From Candidatus Accumulibacter similis (lineage in GTDB: Bacteria > Pseudomonadota > Gammaproteobacteria > Burkholderiales > Rhodocyclaceae), in NCBI GenBank assembly GCA_013347225.1, contig CP054595.1:1798001-1862000 (forward strand): a stretch of DNA of 64,000 nt, written 5' to 3'. The notes under the pieces are model-generated. The model did not search any database. It worked only from the letters and a program-made list of their open reading frames with translations, and was not told the DNA's origin. Position numbers and translations under genes: made by a program. Positions 37,825 to 46,618 of this stretch are shown here, one piece after another; within the stretch, counting starts at the first letter, position 1, and every line of letters begins with the position of its first letter.

Positions 37825-38609
37825 GGCTTGGGCTCGCTGGCTTTGCGGAAGCGGTGGGAGAAGGCGGGGTCGTAGAGCTTGGAACGGGCGAGGTCGGGCC
37901 AGTCGGCGGCACCCAGCGTCGGCGAGGCGATGATCATCGCCTGCGCGGCGATCCGTTCCGCCTGGCACTTCTGCTTGATGTCGGCGAGGGTGCCGCGGAC
38001 GATCCTCTCCTCGCCCGGCCAGCTCGCCTTCTGCACGACCAGGATCGGCGCGTCCTCGGCCCAGCCGGCGGCGCGCAACGCTTCCTGGACGCGGTGCAGC
38101 AGGGTGATCGAGAGAAAGATGCAGAGCGTCGTGCGGTGCGCGGCGAGCGCCGCGAGTTCCTCGCCGGCCGGCATCGGCGTGCGGCCGGCGACACGGGTGA
38201 GGATCACCGTCTGCGTCACTTCGGGCAGGGTCAGCGTTTCGCCGGCGGCGGCGGCGGCCGCCAGTGCCGACGACACGCCGGGGACCACCGCCCAGCCGAT
38301 TCCGGCAGCGGTCAGCGGCCGCGTCATCTCGATCAGTGCGCCGTAGAGGCCAGGGTCGCCGGTCTGCAGGCGGACGACGGTGGCGTGTCGCGCCGCCTGT
38401 TCGAGCAGCCAGTCGGTCATCTCGGCCAGCGTCATGTCCTTCGAATCGCGGATCGCGCAGCCGGTGGGGGCGAAGAGTGTCGCCGCCTGGTCGACCAGCG
38501 AGCCGGCGTAGAGGATGGCGCCGGCTTCCTCGAGCAGCTTGCGGCCCTTGACCGTGATGAGGTCGGGGTCGCCCGGGCCGGCGCCGACGAACCAGACCTT
38601 GCCGGCCAT
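37821..38609 (-). CDS. cobM: Precorrin-4 / cobalt-precorrin-4 C11-methyltransferase
   Basis: CobM/CbiF of 262 residues, a homodimeric SAM-dependent methyltransferase acting at C11. Family signatures are VWFVGAGPGDPDLITVKGRK, ILYAGSLVDQAATLFAP, VRLQTGDPGLYGALIEM and VVPGVSSALAAAA. The C-terminal part contains ILVVQKASWPGEERIVRGTL, typical of CobM. It overlaps cbiX by 4 nt and shares one base with the cbiO stop. Confidence 0.95.
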   Translation of the reverse strand: MAGKVWFVGAGPGDPDLITVKGRKLLEEAGAILYAGSLVDQAATLFAPTGCAIRDSKDMTLAEMTDWLLEQAARHATVVRLQTGDPGLYGALIEMTRPLTAAGIGWAVVPGVSSALAAAAAAGETLTLPEVTQTVILTRVAGRTPMPAGEELAALAAHRTTLCIFLSITLLHRVQEALRAAGWAEDAPILVVQKASWPGEERIVRGTLADIKQKCQAERIAAQAMIIASPTLGAADWPDLARSKLYDPAFSHRFRKASEPKP

Positions 38610-39502
38610 CAGGCGGCGCTCCGTTGCGAGGCGCGTGCCGTCTCGTTCATGCCGTCTTCCGCGGCCGCCGGCATGGCGAGCAGGGCCAGCAACTGCGGCA
38701 TGCCGCGTGGAACCGGTCCGGCCGGCAGCGCGCCGTGGGCGACCAGCGCCTGGTGCAGGGTGACGACCGCCGGCAGTGGCTGTCCGGCTGCACGCAGCGC
38801 CGCCTCCTGCAGCGGCAGTTGGGCCGCCGCGAAGGACGCGGTGCAGCGACCGGCGGCCAGCAGGTGGATGTCGTCGGCCCAGCCGTAGGCGAAATCGACG
38901 TCGTGCGTGGCGAGAACGATGCTGATGCCGCGCGCCGCGAGGTCGTCGAGAACGCGCAGCAGATCGTCCTGCATGCCGGGGTCGAGGCCGGCCATCGGCT
39001 CGTCGAGCAGCAGCAGCTCGGGCTGCATGGCGAGCACGCCGGCAATGCAGACGCGCTTCTTCTGGCCGAAGCTCAGGTGATGCACTGGCCGCTCCGCCTG
39101 CCCGGTCATGCCGACCGCCGCCAGCGCCTGCGCGACCCGCGCACGCACGCTGGCTTCGTCCAGGCCAAGGTTGAGCGGGCCGAACGACACGTCCTCGAAG
39201 ACGTTGGCCGAGAAGAGCTGCCGGTCGGGGTTCTGGAAAACCAGACCGACGCGCCGGCGCAGGGCAGTCAGTCCGCCGCGGCTGTAGTCGAGCGGTTGGC
39301 CGTCGATGCGGATGCAGCCCGACGATGGCTGCAGCAGGCCGTTGAGGTGCAGCAGCAGCGTCGTCTTGCCGGAGCCGTTGGCGCCGAGCAGTGCGTTGCG
39401 GCTGCCGCGGCGGATGGCCAGCGAACAGTCGGCGAGTCCGTGGCTGTCGTCGGCATAGACGTGTCCGACGGCCTGCACCTCGAGCAGCACGTCGGCCGCC
39501 AT
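38609..39502 (-). CDS. cbiO: Cobalt ECF transporter ATPase CbiO
   Basis: ABC ATPase of 297 residues that powers the CbiMNQO cobalt importer. Walker A is LLGANGSGKTTLLLHL, the Q loop is VGLVFQNPDRQLF, the signature is HHLSFGQKKRVCIAG, Walker B is LLLLDEPMAGLDPGM, and the switch His is in LATHDVDFAY. The C-terminal ~70 residues form a family-typical extension of lower complexity. Start at 39502 overlaps the cbiQ stop. Confidence 0.94.
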   Translation of the reverse strand: MAADVLLEVQAVGHVYADDSHGLADCSLAIRRGSRNALLGANGSGKTTLLLHLNGLLQPSSGCIRIDGQPLDYSRGGLTALRRRVGLVFQNPDRQLFSANVFEDVSFGPLNLGLDEASVRARVAQALAAVGMTGQAERPVHHLSFGQKKRVCIAGVLAMQPELLLLDEPMAGLDPGMQDDLLRVLDDLAARGISIVLATHDVDFAYGWADDIHLLAAGRCTASFAAAQLPLQEAALRAAGQPLPAVVTLHQALVAHGALPAGPVPRGMPQLLALLAMPAAAEDGMNETARASQRSAA

Positions 39503-40242
39503 CAGGCGAGGCCCGCCAGCACGACCAGCGCGCTGCCGGCGGCGGCGGCGAGCAGCGTGTCGCGGCCGGCGTTGGCGAAATCCGGCGACAGGAAGCGCAA
39601 GGTTCCGCCGCCGTTGCGCGCCATGGCCGCCTGGTGCAGCGCCTGCGCCCGCTGCCAGGTCTGCAGCGCGAGGTTGGCGACCAGCAGGCCGAGCGAGCGC
39701 CGGCCGTGGCGCAGCGAAGCGTAGCCGAGGCGGGCGGACTGCGCGGTCAGCGTGTCGCGCATGGCGGACGCGAGGACGAAGAGCATGCGGTAGCAGAGGA
39801 CCATCAGGTCGAGCAGGACTTCCGGCACGCGCAGGCGACGCAGCAGACCGATCAGGTCGGGCAGCGGCGTCGTCAGCACGAGCAGCAGCAGGGCTGCCAG
39901 CGAGGCCAGCGAGCGGCCGGCGACGGCGGCGATGCGTGGCGCGGCGTCGGGCGCCAGCCCCCACGCGAGATGGCCGGCGGCATCGGTGCCGACGGCGACG
40001 AGCAGCGACAGGCTGCCGAGGGCGAGAAAGCCGACTGCCGGTGCCGCCACCCGCAGGTAGAGGCCGACCGCGACGCCCGCGCCGACGACCGTCGCCAGAG
40101 CCAGCAGCAGGGCGACGGCCGCCGCCGCAGCCGGCGTCGCGGCGACGAATGCCGCCAGCAGACCGGCCAGCGCCAGGCTGGCCTTGGCCGCCGGACTGAC
40201 GCGTCGCCAGCGGCTGCCGTAGGCCGCCTGTTCAATCAGCAC
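39502..40242 (-). CDS. cbiQ: Cobalt ECF transporter T component CbiQ
   Basis: Membrane protein of about 246 residues, the transmembrane coupling subunit of CbiMNQO. Hydrophobic, Ala/Leu-rich helices precede the two cytoplasmic coupling helices that carry the family motifs, here MRDTLTAQSARLGYAS and ALHQAAMARNGGG (Ala-Arg-Gly-like). I chose the GTG at 40242 giving [17 protein letters not shown], where CbiQ homology begins; the reading frame is open further up but would overlap cbiN by ~95 nt. Confidence 0.9.
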   Translation of the reverse strand: MLIEQAAYGSRWRRVSPAAKASLALAGLLAAFVAATPAAAAAVALLLALATVVGAGVAVGLYLRVAAPAVGFLALGSLSLLVAVGTDAAGHLAWGLAPDAAPRIAAVAGRSLASLAALLLLVLTTPLPDLIGLLRRLRVPEVLLDLMVLCYRMLFVLASAMRDTLTAQSARLGYASLRHGRRSLGLLVANLALQTWQRAQALHQAAMARNGGGTLRFLSPDFANAGRDTLLAAAAGSALVVLAGLA

Positions 40243-40573
40243 GGTCGCAGCCTGCGCGCTCGGCTGCCCGGCGCATCCTGTCGCGGGTGACGGCGGCTCC
40301 CAGCCAGTAACCGATGATGCCGGCACCGATGGCCGCCTGCAGGGCGAAGAGGAGCGAGGCGATCTCGCCGCTCGCCGGTTCCAGGAGCGGCGTGAACCAC
40401 GGACGGTAGTCGGGGGCGATCTCGGCGATCGCCTTCTGCGCCTGGCTGTCGGTGCCGGCGAACACCTCGCCCGGCTGGCCGTCCGGGCCGGGCGCCGGCC
40501 GCGGTGCCAGCCACAGCGGCAACGCCGTCAGGAGCATCACGGCGGCGATCAGCAACCAGCTCCGGCTCTTCAT
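40232..40573 (-). CDS. cbiN: Cobalt transport protein CbiN
   Basis: Small membrane protein of 113 residues. It has an N-terminal helix ([18 protein letters not shown]), a periplasmic loop with the conserved [19 protein letters not shown] and [19 protein letters not shown], and a C-terminal helix ([13 protein letters not shown]). CbiN assists Co2+ loading into CbiM. It overlaps both neighbours: cbiM stop by 4 nt, and the chosen cbiQ start by 11 nt. Confidence 0.93.
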   Translation of the reverse strand: MKSRSWLLIAAVMLLTALPLWLAPRPAPGPDGQPGEVFAGTDSQAQKAIAEIAPDYRPWFTPLLEPASGEIASLLFALQAAIGAGIIGYWLGAAVTRDRMRRAAERAGCDRAD

Positions 40574-41247
40574 GCGCGCACCTCACGACCGGCAAACAGC
40601 GGCATGCCCTTCAGTTCGTCGCCGTTGAAGCGCAGCAGCGCATTGACCACGAGCACGCTCAGCAGGCCCTCGCTGATCGCCAGCGGAATCTGCGTGACGG
40701 CGAAGATGCCGGCGAACTTGGCGAACGAGGCGGCGAAGCCGCCGACCGGATCGGGAAAGGCCCAGGCGAGCTGCAGCGAGGTCGTCAGATAGGTGGCGAG
40801 GTCGGCGCAGCAGGTGGCGACGAAGACGCAGGCGGCCAGCGGCAACTGCAACAGGCGGCCGGCGCGGAACAGCCCGGCGGCGACGAAGGAACCGACGATG
40901 GCCATCGAGAAGAGGTTGGCGCCGAGGGTCGTCAGCCCGCCGTGCGCCAGCAGCAGCGCCTGGAAGAGGAGGACGACGAGGCCGACCGGCACCATCGCCG
41001 TCGGCCCGAAGAGCAGCGCGCCGAGCCCGACGCCGGTCGGGTGCGAACAGCTGCCGGTCACCGACGGCAACTTGAGCGCCGAGAGGACGAAGGAAAAGGC
41101 GGCGGCGACGCCGAGCAGCATGCGCTGTTCCGGCTGCTGCTGCAGCCGCCGGCGCAGCGAGCGCACGCCGAGGACGACGAAGGGCGCCGACGCCAGCGTC
41201 CAGCCGACGGTGTGCGCGAGCGGCAGAAAACCTTCCATGATGTGCAC
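40570..41247 (-). CDS. cbiM: Cobalt transport substrate-binding component CbiM
   Basis: Membrane S component of 225 residues that binds Co2+ with its N-terminus. It begins with the diagnostic HIMEGFLP (the N-terminal Met-His coordinates metal in homologues), which decides for the GTG at 41247, not the ATG at 41238. Further conserved segments are [20 protein letters not shown] and [15 protein letters not shown]. First gene of the riboswitch-controlled cobalamin operon, 131 bp after the end of the riboswitch. Confidence 0.94.
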   Translation of the reverse strand: MHIMEGFLPLAHTVGWTLASAPFVVLGVRSLRRRLQQQPEQRMLLGVAAAFSFVLSALKLPSVTGSCSHPTGVGLGALLFGPTAMVPVGLVVLLFQALLLAHGGLTTLGANLFSMAIVGSFVAAGLFRAGRLLQLPLAACVFVATCCADLATYLTTSLQLAWAFPDPVGGFAASFAKFAGIFAVTQIPLAISEGLLSVLVVNALLRFNGDELKGMPLFAGREVRA

Positions 41248-41377
41248 AGCGACCCTCCCTTCGACGACAGACGAAGCATCAGCGGATCGTCCCCGATGAT
41301 GGAAGGTGGCCTGGAAGCGACCTGCGCGCGACCAGAGACGCCTTCCCGTCACCCCGGGGAATGATGCAATCCGGTTT

Positions 41378-41577
41378 CGGGCCGGTCTTCTGGCTCGCCG
41401 TCGACCTTCCCCGCGCCTTCCCGTGCCTGGGCATAGTGGCGGATTGCGGAGTCGTCAGGCTTACAGCAGCGGGGGCTGCGCCGGAATGGACTGGCGTCGT
41501 TGGCGACGCCGCCGTGCACCGGCTTCCCGTTTCACCCGCCCCGTGACCACGAGGCAAGGCACCCGAAACGGGGTTGA
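41378..41577 (-). promoter_or_regulatory. Cobalamin riboswitch
   Basis: Read on the minus strand the leader contains the expected elements in order: GGGTGCC (P2/J region), a GGGTGAAACGGGAAGCCGGTG-like core (41520-41544), the B12 box as GCAGCCCCCGCTGCTGTAA followed by GCCTGACGA (about 41444-41475), and the closing AGCCAGAAGACCGGCCCG region near 41380. It lies between cobB and cbiM and is oriented toward cbiM. It should lower expression of the whole cbiM-cobJ operon when adenosylcobalamin is plentiful. Edges are approximate. Confidence 0.93.
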
Positions 41578-41617
41578 TTATACGTCGAAAGAGCGTGCCG
41601 AAAAGCGACTGCAACGA

Positions 41618-42904
41618 TCAGTCGTCGCCGCCGAAGAGGCGGGCGACCGCCAGCGGGTTGCCGGGGAAGTAGAAGTGCACGTAGGAAGCGGTGATCGGGC
41701 CGTGGCGGTAGATCGCCTCGCCGTCGCCGCCTGTCGGGCGCCGCGCGCGACACAGCGGCGGCAGTGGCGTGTCGCTCTGCGAGTAATGGAAGGTGTGGCC
41801 GGAGAGCGTTCCCTCGGGCAGGTCGGCGACCTGCATGCCGAGCGCCGCCAGACGCCGCTGCATCACCGCCCGCCCGGGCAGCATGCCGGCCAGCGCATGC
41901 CGCTCCCCTTCGCGGTCGACCAACTCCTCGAACAGGCTCATCATGCCGCCGCACTCGGCAAGCAAGGGTCTGCCGGCAACGACGTGTACTGTCAGCGACT
42001 GCCAGAGGTCACACCGCGCCGCCAGCGTCGCCGCATGCAGCTCGGGGTAGCCGCCGGGCAACCAGATCGCATCGCAGGTGGGCAACGCGTCGCCGGCGAG
42101 CGGCGAGAAGAAGTGGACCTCGGCGCCCAGTTCGCGCAGCGTGTCGACATTGGCCGGGTAGATGAAGCCATAGGCGGCGTCGCGCGCGATGGCGATGCGG
42201 CGGCCGGCGAGCAGGGCTGCAAGCGGCGCTTTCGCCGCCGCGGCGAAGTGTACCGGCGGTGGCAGGCCGACGCTCGCCGTCGCCGCCAGCGCGTCGGCAA
42301 GTCGGTCTAGGCGGTCGGCCAGGTCGGCGATCTCGGCCGCCTGCAACAGCCCGAGATGACGCTCCGGCAGGCTGTCGTCGCTGCGCGGGACGGCGCCGAA
42401 CCACCCCATTCCCGCTGGCAGGCTGTCGCGCAGCAGCTCGGTGTGGCGGCTGCTGCCGCTGCGGTTCGCCAGCACGCCGGCAAACGGCAGCCCGGGCCGG
42501 TAGGTCGCGAGGCCGTGCGCGACGGCGCCGAAGGTCTGCGCCATCGCCCGCGCGTCGATCAGTGCCAGCACCGGAATGCCGAACAGGCAGGCGATGTCGG
42601 CCGCCGACGGCTCGCCGTCGAACAGCCCCATGACGCCCTCGATCAGGATCAGGTCGGAATCGGCGGCGGCGCGTGCCAGGCGGATGCGCGCGTCGTCCTC
42701 GCCGCACATGCCGAGGTCGAGGTTGTAGCATGGGCGTCCGCTGGCGACGGCGTGGATCTGCGGGTCGAGGAAGTCGGGGCCGCACTTGAAGACGGTGACG
42801 CGTCGTCCCTGGCGCGCGTGCAGGCGGGCCAGCGCCGCCGTCACCGTCGTCTTGCCCTGGCCGGACGCGGCAGCGGCAATCAGCATCGCCGGGCAGTGCG
42901 GCAT
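41618..42904 (-). CDS. cobB: Cobyrinate a,c-diamide synthase
   Basis: CobB/CbiA of 428 residues, a glutamine amidotransferase that amidates the a and c acetates of (hydrogeno)cobyrinate with ATP. The N-terminal deTHIobiotin-synthetase-like P loop is AAASGQGKTTVTAAL. The internal signature VPRSDDSLPERHLGL and the C-terminal GATase with the nucleophile Cys in LLAECGGMM and the His in SYVHFYFPGNP are intact. Start at 42904 (MPHCPAMLIAAA). It precedes the riboswitch, so it is probably driven by its own promoter although co-transcription into the leader is possible. Confidence 0.95.
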   Translation of the reverse strand: MPHCPAMLIAAAASGQGKTTVTAALARLHARQGRRVTVFKCGPDFLDPQIHAVASGRPCYNLDLGMCGEDDARIRLARAAADSDLILIEGVMGLFDGEPSAADIACLFGIPVLALIDARAMAQTFGAVAHGLATYRPGLPFAGVLANRSGSSRHTELLRDSLPAGMGWFGAVPRSDDSLPERHLGLLQAAEIADLADRLDRLADALAATASVGLPPPVHFAAAAKAPLAALLAGRRIAIARDAAYGFIYPANVDTLRELGAEVHFFSPLAGDALPTCDAIWLPGGYPELHAATLAARCDLWQSLTVHVVAGRPLLAECGGMMSLFEELVDREGERHALAGMLPGRAVMQRRLAALGMQVADLPEGTLSGHTFHYSQSDTPLPPLCRARRPTGGDGEAIYRHGPITASYVHFYFPGNPLAVARLFGGDD

Positions 42905-43206
42905 TACGAAGAATCCCCGTCGGGCATGGTTGCTTCCTTTCCGCGGCGTGCGCGAGCGCTGGCGGGCGGCATGGTTTCCCTCCGGAGATGCGGGGGTGGG
43001 CCGACCGGTGACAGGCGGTGAGGATAGCACGCGCCCGTACGGATCGCCGCCGTTGACCGCGCGACGCTGCAGCGCCAGCGTTGCTGGAATCTCGAAGTGG
43101 CCAATGCTTGCGGAAGTGGTGTCCGGTCCTCTATCCTGAGTTGCTTGCCGGCTGGGAAGGGCTGTCTTGACGCTTCCCGGAAGTCCGGCGTCTGGGGAGG
43201 AGCGTC

Positions 43207-44916
43207 ATGGTCCATACGAGGATGGCGTTGCAGCGGCGCCAAGACGAATCTCGCATGACCCCGAAGGTCTCCGAGCGGGGTGCCATGCCTTCACTGCAGG
43301 GAATGCCGAGGTTTCTGGGGATCGGCTCGGCGCGGCAATCGGCGAACGATGTCGCGCGCGACGGCACGCAGGGCCCCGGCCGGGCGCTGCCGCACGGGGA
43401 GCGCATCCAGCATTCGTTTGGATCGCGGCATGATCTGTCCTCGGTGCGCATGCACGTCGGCAGGAAGTCGACCGAAGCCTGCGACCGGCTCGGCGCTGCC
43501 GCGTTTGCGACCGGCTCAGCGATCGCGTTTCGCTCCGACCCCGACCTGTGGCTGGCTGCGCACGAGGCGGCGCACGTCATCCAGCAGCGCCATGGAGAGG
43601 GGCCGCCCGCCGGGCTCGACTCGCCAGGTGACCGCCACGAGCGGGCGGCGAGCGCGGTGGCCGATCGGGTGGTGGCCGGAAAGTCGGCGAAGGATCTGCT
43701 GCCGCGCGGTGAGGGCCGGGCCCCGGGCGGCGCGGCGGCGGTTCAACGCTATACGATCGAAACGCTCGGAGCAGGACGTGCGCAGGTTGGCGAGACCAAG
43801 CAGACCGCGCTGTTCGGGTCGCAGACGCTCTATGCGACGTCGGGACTCATCAGCGGAGCGAACTCCAAGCTTCAGGCAGCGGGCAAACATGGCTCGTACA
43901 TCGAGCTGAAGGCCGCCGGCGGCTCGGTCAACGTCGATGGCAACGCCCTGACCGGTGTCCAGCCGGAATTCCTCGCCAAGCCGGGGAGCCCGCACTCGGG
44001 CGTGGAGAAGGCCAATGCGCCGGGTGGCATGGACACCGAAGGAACGGCCAATGGACCCATGGCGCTGTGGACCGATTGCGGCCGCTCGTCGGCGGCGGTG
44101 ACGGGTTCCTCCGGCGGCGGCGACCGCAGCGTGGTCTATTTCGACAATGGCGTCGCCAAACTCGGCAAGGGCGTCGATGACTCGACGGTTTCGGACTGGC
44201 TCAAGGGCGAGCCGAACCAGATGGCGAACCAGGTCTACATGGATCTGCTGCCCCGCTTCATCGAACGCTCGGACAACGCGGCGTTCGTCGTCGAGGGCGT
44301 GCACTACGATATGAAGAGCAACACGGCGACGGGCGCCCTCGCGGGTGCCGCCGTCGGTGCGGGGCTCGGTGCGCTGATCGGCAGTTTCGTCGGCGGCCTG
44401 GGTGCGGCTCCCGGGGCAGTCATCGGCGGCGTGGCAGGCGCAATCGGCGGCGCGATCATCGGTTCGCAGGCGCGCAGCAAGGCCTTTCGCAAGCCCGCCA
44501 CCATTGCCGAAGCCAAGGCGATGTACCTGGCGCTCGGCAGCGCCGGCATGGACAAGTTCGACAAGGAGGCGGGAATCAACTTCCATGCCAATCCGGAGAT
44601 CGGCGAGTCCTACTCGATGGCGACCGAGGGCGACATGCCGGGTTTCAAGTCGTACCCCGGCGTGGATACATGGAATTACCACTGGGCCGGCGTCGTGATG
44701 AAGGATGGTAGCGACAACATCACGCTCGAGAACTATGCCGTCACCGAGAAGTACGCGGCCAGCAAGGGGGTCGACCAGTATGACTTCATCGACCGCCAGT
44801 GGAATTTCGCCATGTATGGCACGGTGGACAAGAGCCAGACGTTCCACCAGGAGCACCTGGCCAGCAAGACCCATGGTTCGCATGCGACGTCCATCGCGGT
44901 CAGGACCGACCAGTGA
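43207..44916 (+). CDS. DUF4157 (eCIS-associated) toxin-like protein with Cys/His C-terminal domain
   Basis: Protein of 569 residues. Residues ~59-130 are a DUF4157 domain (HDLSSVRMHVGRKS, GSAIAFRSDPDLW, then AAHEAAHVIQQ with the HExxH-like motif at 119-123). This domain is the common marker of cargo proteins of extracellular contractile injection systems. Residues ~370-420 form a glycine-zipper-like hydrophobic stretch (GAGLGALIGSFVGGLGA). The C-terminal region has a conserved-looking Cys291 (LWTDCGRSSA), His492 (NYHWAGVVM) and NITLENYA, the order seen in papain-like thiol enzymes; this is inference. GGGGAGGAG precedes the ATG by 4 nt. No eCIS structural gene is in the window. The next gene overlaps by 4 nt. 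Confidence 0.82.
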   Translation: MVHTRMALQRRQDESRMTPKVSERGAMPSLQGMPRFLGIGSARQSANDVARDGTQGPGRALPHGERIQHSFGSRHDLSSVRMHVGRKSTEACDRLGAAAFATGSAIAFRSDPDLWLAAHEAAHVIQQRHGEGPPAGLDSPGDRHERAASAVADRVVAGKSAKDLLPRGEGRAPGGAAAVQRYTIETLGAGRAQVGETKQTALFGSQTLYATSGLISGANSKLQAAGKHGSYIELKAAGGSVNVDGNALTGVQPEFLAKPGSPHSGVEKANAPGGMDTEGTANGPMALWTDCGRSSAAVTGSSGGGDRSVVYFDNGVAKLGKGVDDSTVSDWLKGEPNQMANQVYMDLLPRFIERSDNAAFVVEGVHYDMKSNTATGALAGAAVGAGLGALIGSFVGGLGAAPGAVIGGVAGAIGGAIIGSQARSKAFRKPATIAEAKAMYLALGSAGMDKFDKEAGINFHANPEIGESYSMATEGDMPGFKSYPGVDTWNYHWAGVVMKDGSDNITLENYAVTEKYAASKGVDQYDFIDRQWNFAMYGTVDKSQTFHQEHLASKTHGSHATSIAVRTDQ

Positions 44917-45329
44917 CCGAAGCGGGGGCAGTGCGCTGCGAGTTGCCGCCGCGCCTTGATCGGGCCGAGCAACTGGGGCAGTTCGATGGCCAGCGGGTCC
45001 GCCTCGTGGGGACGTACCTGTCCGTCCCCAGCCTGAAGAGGATGCCCCGTCCGGGCCGGCCGCCCGAGTACGTGGACCTGGGCGAGGTCGTCATTCAGAT
45101 CGCTGGCAGTGCCTCGGACTACGATCCGGCGGCCGGCGACATGCCGGCCCGCATCGGACTCGGCAGCGAAGCGCGGTCGAGCGAGGAGATCGTTCGGCTC
45201 AACGATCGCCGCGTCGCGGTCGAAGGTCGCATCGTGCTTTGTCCCGAGGCGGCTTCGACGCATCGTTGCGCGGTGCCGAGACCCGGTCCGGTATTGCAGG
45301 ACCCCACCGGCCTGCGCCTCGAGGAGTGA
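44913..45329 (+). CDS. Small protein coupled to the DUF4157 toxin-like gene (putative immunity/partner)
   Basis: Protein of 138 residues with no domain I can name. It starts at a GTG overlapping the toxin-like gene's stop (GTGA), so it is translationally coupled to it. It is beta-rich in appearance, with two alternating segments: QFDGQRVRLVGTYLSV and NDRRVAVEGRIVLC, an arrangement like an OB fold. It has no signal peptide or membrane helix, so the product should be cytosolic, where an immunity protein for a thiol-type effector would act. The frame is open upstream inside the toxin gene but without meaning. Confidence 0.7.
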   Translation: MTEAGAVRCELPPRLDRAEQLGQFDGQRVRLVGTYLSVPSLKRMPRPGRPPEYVDLGEVVIQIAGSASDYDPAAGDMPARIGLGSEARSSEEIVRLNDRRVAVEGRIVLCPEAASTHRCAVPRPGPVLQDPTGLRLEE

Positions 45330-45409
45330 ATTCCGCTGCAGTCAACCGGGCGGGCACGAGCAGTCAAAATCGGGGAAATGGTTGCTGAACGATGCCGCTG
45401 GTGGCGGCA

Positions 45410-45435
45410 GCGCTGTGTTTGCAGGCGCACAGCGC
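45410..45435. other. Inverted repeat between convergent genes
   Basis: Perfect 8-bp arms GCGCTGTG and CACAGCGC with a 10-nt loop, placed between the ends of the plus-strand partner gene and the minus-strand vapC. It has no T run on either side, so it may be a Rho-associated or protective 3' hairpin, not a classical terminator. Confidence 0.4.
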
Positions 45436-45467
45436 CCGATGCGCGTGCCAAGGATGTGCTCCGGTCA

Positions 45468-45869
45468 TCACAGGCGCGCATCCTGTCGCGGCAACTGCGA
45501 TGCCCACGCCAGCAGGCTCACGTCGGCTGTGATCAGCGTTGCCTGGTGTTGCAACGAAGTGGCCAGGATGAAGCGGTCGGCGGGGTCACGGTGCATGTTT
45601 TCCAGCTGGGTGGCGAGGATGCCGATGCGGCCATCCAGCGCAATTTCCCGAAGGCCAGCGTGGAGCAGCTCGGAACGCCATTCCGCCGCCGGAAGGGGCA
45701 GCACGATACGCCCGCGCTGCGCGAGCATGGCCGCCTCCCAGAAACTGATGGCGCTCACGGCAACTTGGCCGGCGCGCCAGGCATCTTCGATCAGGCATCG
45801 CGCGACAGCGCCGAGAGCTGGGTCATCGCGATCCATCCAGAGCAGGGTGTGGGTATCGAGAACGATCAC
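45468..45869 (-). CDS. vapC: PIN-domain toxin VapC
   Basis: Type II toxin of 133 residues, a PIN-fold ribonuclease. Catalytic acidic residues are visible: Asp in VIVLDTHTLLW at the N-terminus, Glu in SFWEAAML, Asp in RDPADRFILATS and Asp in LITADVSLL. It belongs to the DTHxLLW subgroup that pairs with Phd/YefM antitoxins. Start set at the GTG at 45869, which overlaps the antitoxin stop (GTGA). Confidence 0.92.
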   Translation of the reverse strand: MIVLDTHTLLWMDRDDPALGAVARCLIEDAWRAGQVAVSAISFWEAAMLAQRGRIVLPLPAAEWRSELLHAGLREIALDGRIGILATQLENMHRDPADRFILATSLQHQATLITADVSLLAWASQLPRQDARL

Positions 45870-46096
45870 GCCAGCGCCTTCCACTCGACCTCATCGAGTG
45901 GTTCGACAATGTCGCCGGATATCTCGAGTTTGGGGTGCAAGCCGAATGGTGACGTGGAACGTCCACCGCTGTACGGATGCAACTCGGCGATCGGGCGGCC
46001 GTTCTTTGTCACCACCCAGATCTCGCCCTTGCTGGCGACCTCGTCCATCAAGGCAAGGCACTTGGCTTTGAACTCGGAAGCTTGAATGGTCGGCAT
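45866..46096 (-). CDS. vapB: Phd/YefM-family antitoxin (VapB)
   Basis: Antitoxin of 76 residues. The N-terminal MPTIQASEFKAKCLALMDEV and WVVTKNGRPIAELHP are the Phd/YefM DNA-binding fold; the C-terminal part (LDEVEWKALA) should wrap the PIN toxin. The ATG at 46096 begins the fold exactly. The frame is open upstream and fuses there with an IS110 transposase scrap, which I consider accidental. The pair's promoter should lie in 46097-46220. Confidence 0.9.
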   Translation of the reverse strand: MPTIQASEFKAKCLALMDEVASKGEIWVVTKNGRPIAELHPYSGGRSTSPFGLHPKLEISGDIVEPLDEVEWKALA

Positions 46097-46219
46097 GGCA
46101 CACTCCAATGAATTAACCACATTTCTGACCATAGTCTTCAAAGTGGTCACCGTCAAGGGGCGCCACGGCTTTTTCGATCCTCGCCAGCAAGGATTCTCCG
46201 CCAGTCGCACCACGTGAAA

Positions 46220-46345
46220 CCGGCGAAGAACACCTACCTGGTTACGCTTCAACTGCTTCTTCAGCACCGTCTTGCCTCGCTCATCCACACCATGCACCTG
46301 CAACACATTCTTGGCGAAATCGAGCCCAGTCGTCGCAATCTCCAT
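46220..46345 (-). pseudogene. IS110-family transposase fragment (first ~40 codons)
   Basis: The segment encodes MEIATTGLDFAKNVLQVHG and VDERGKTVLKKQLKR, the start of an IS110/IS1111-type DEDD transposase including the first catalytic Asp. Homology ends near residue 40 and the frame then runs into vapB. The remaining ~280 codons of a full transposase are absent. Upstream non-coding sequence to about 46445 probably belongs to the same element's end. Confidence 0.78.
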
Positions 46346-46469
46346 TCTCGACCCCTCTCTCGGTTCAAGTGCCTGCCATCAATCCGCCACTTTGGCACAT
46401 GGATGCCGCTGCGGGTGGGGGCGTTCATCCGTTACGATTCTTCTGCGGCTTCCGGGCAAGAATTCGACA

Positions 46470-46499
46470 TTGACCCTTCCTCGTGAAGGCTCATATACT
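46470..46499 (+). promoter_or_regulatory. Sigma-70-type promoter of the DUF3300 gene
   Basis: A -35 box TTGACC and a -10 box TATACT are separated by 18 bp. Transcription would begin near 46506, about 113 nt before the DUF3300 start codon. The -10 context GGCTCATATACT and the following GGTGCCGTC are repeated almost exactly at 56214-56240. Confidence 0.65.
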
Positions 46500-46618
46500 C
46501 GCCCCGGTGCCGTCATTCACACCCGCCGGTGCTCGGTGCCGTTGGATTCCCGTCCTGCCAACCGCAGAATGAGACTCCACTGGGTCATGTCACGTCTTGT
46601 CGTGGAGGGGCCATAGAA

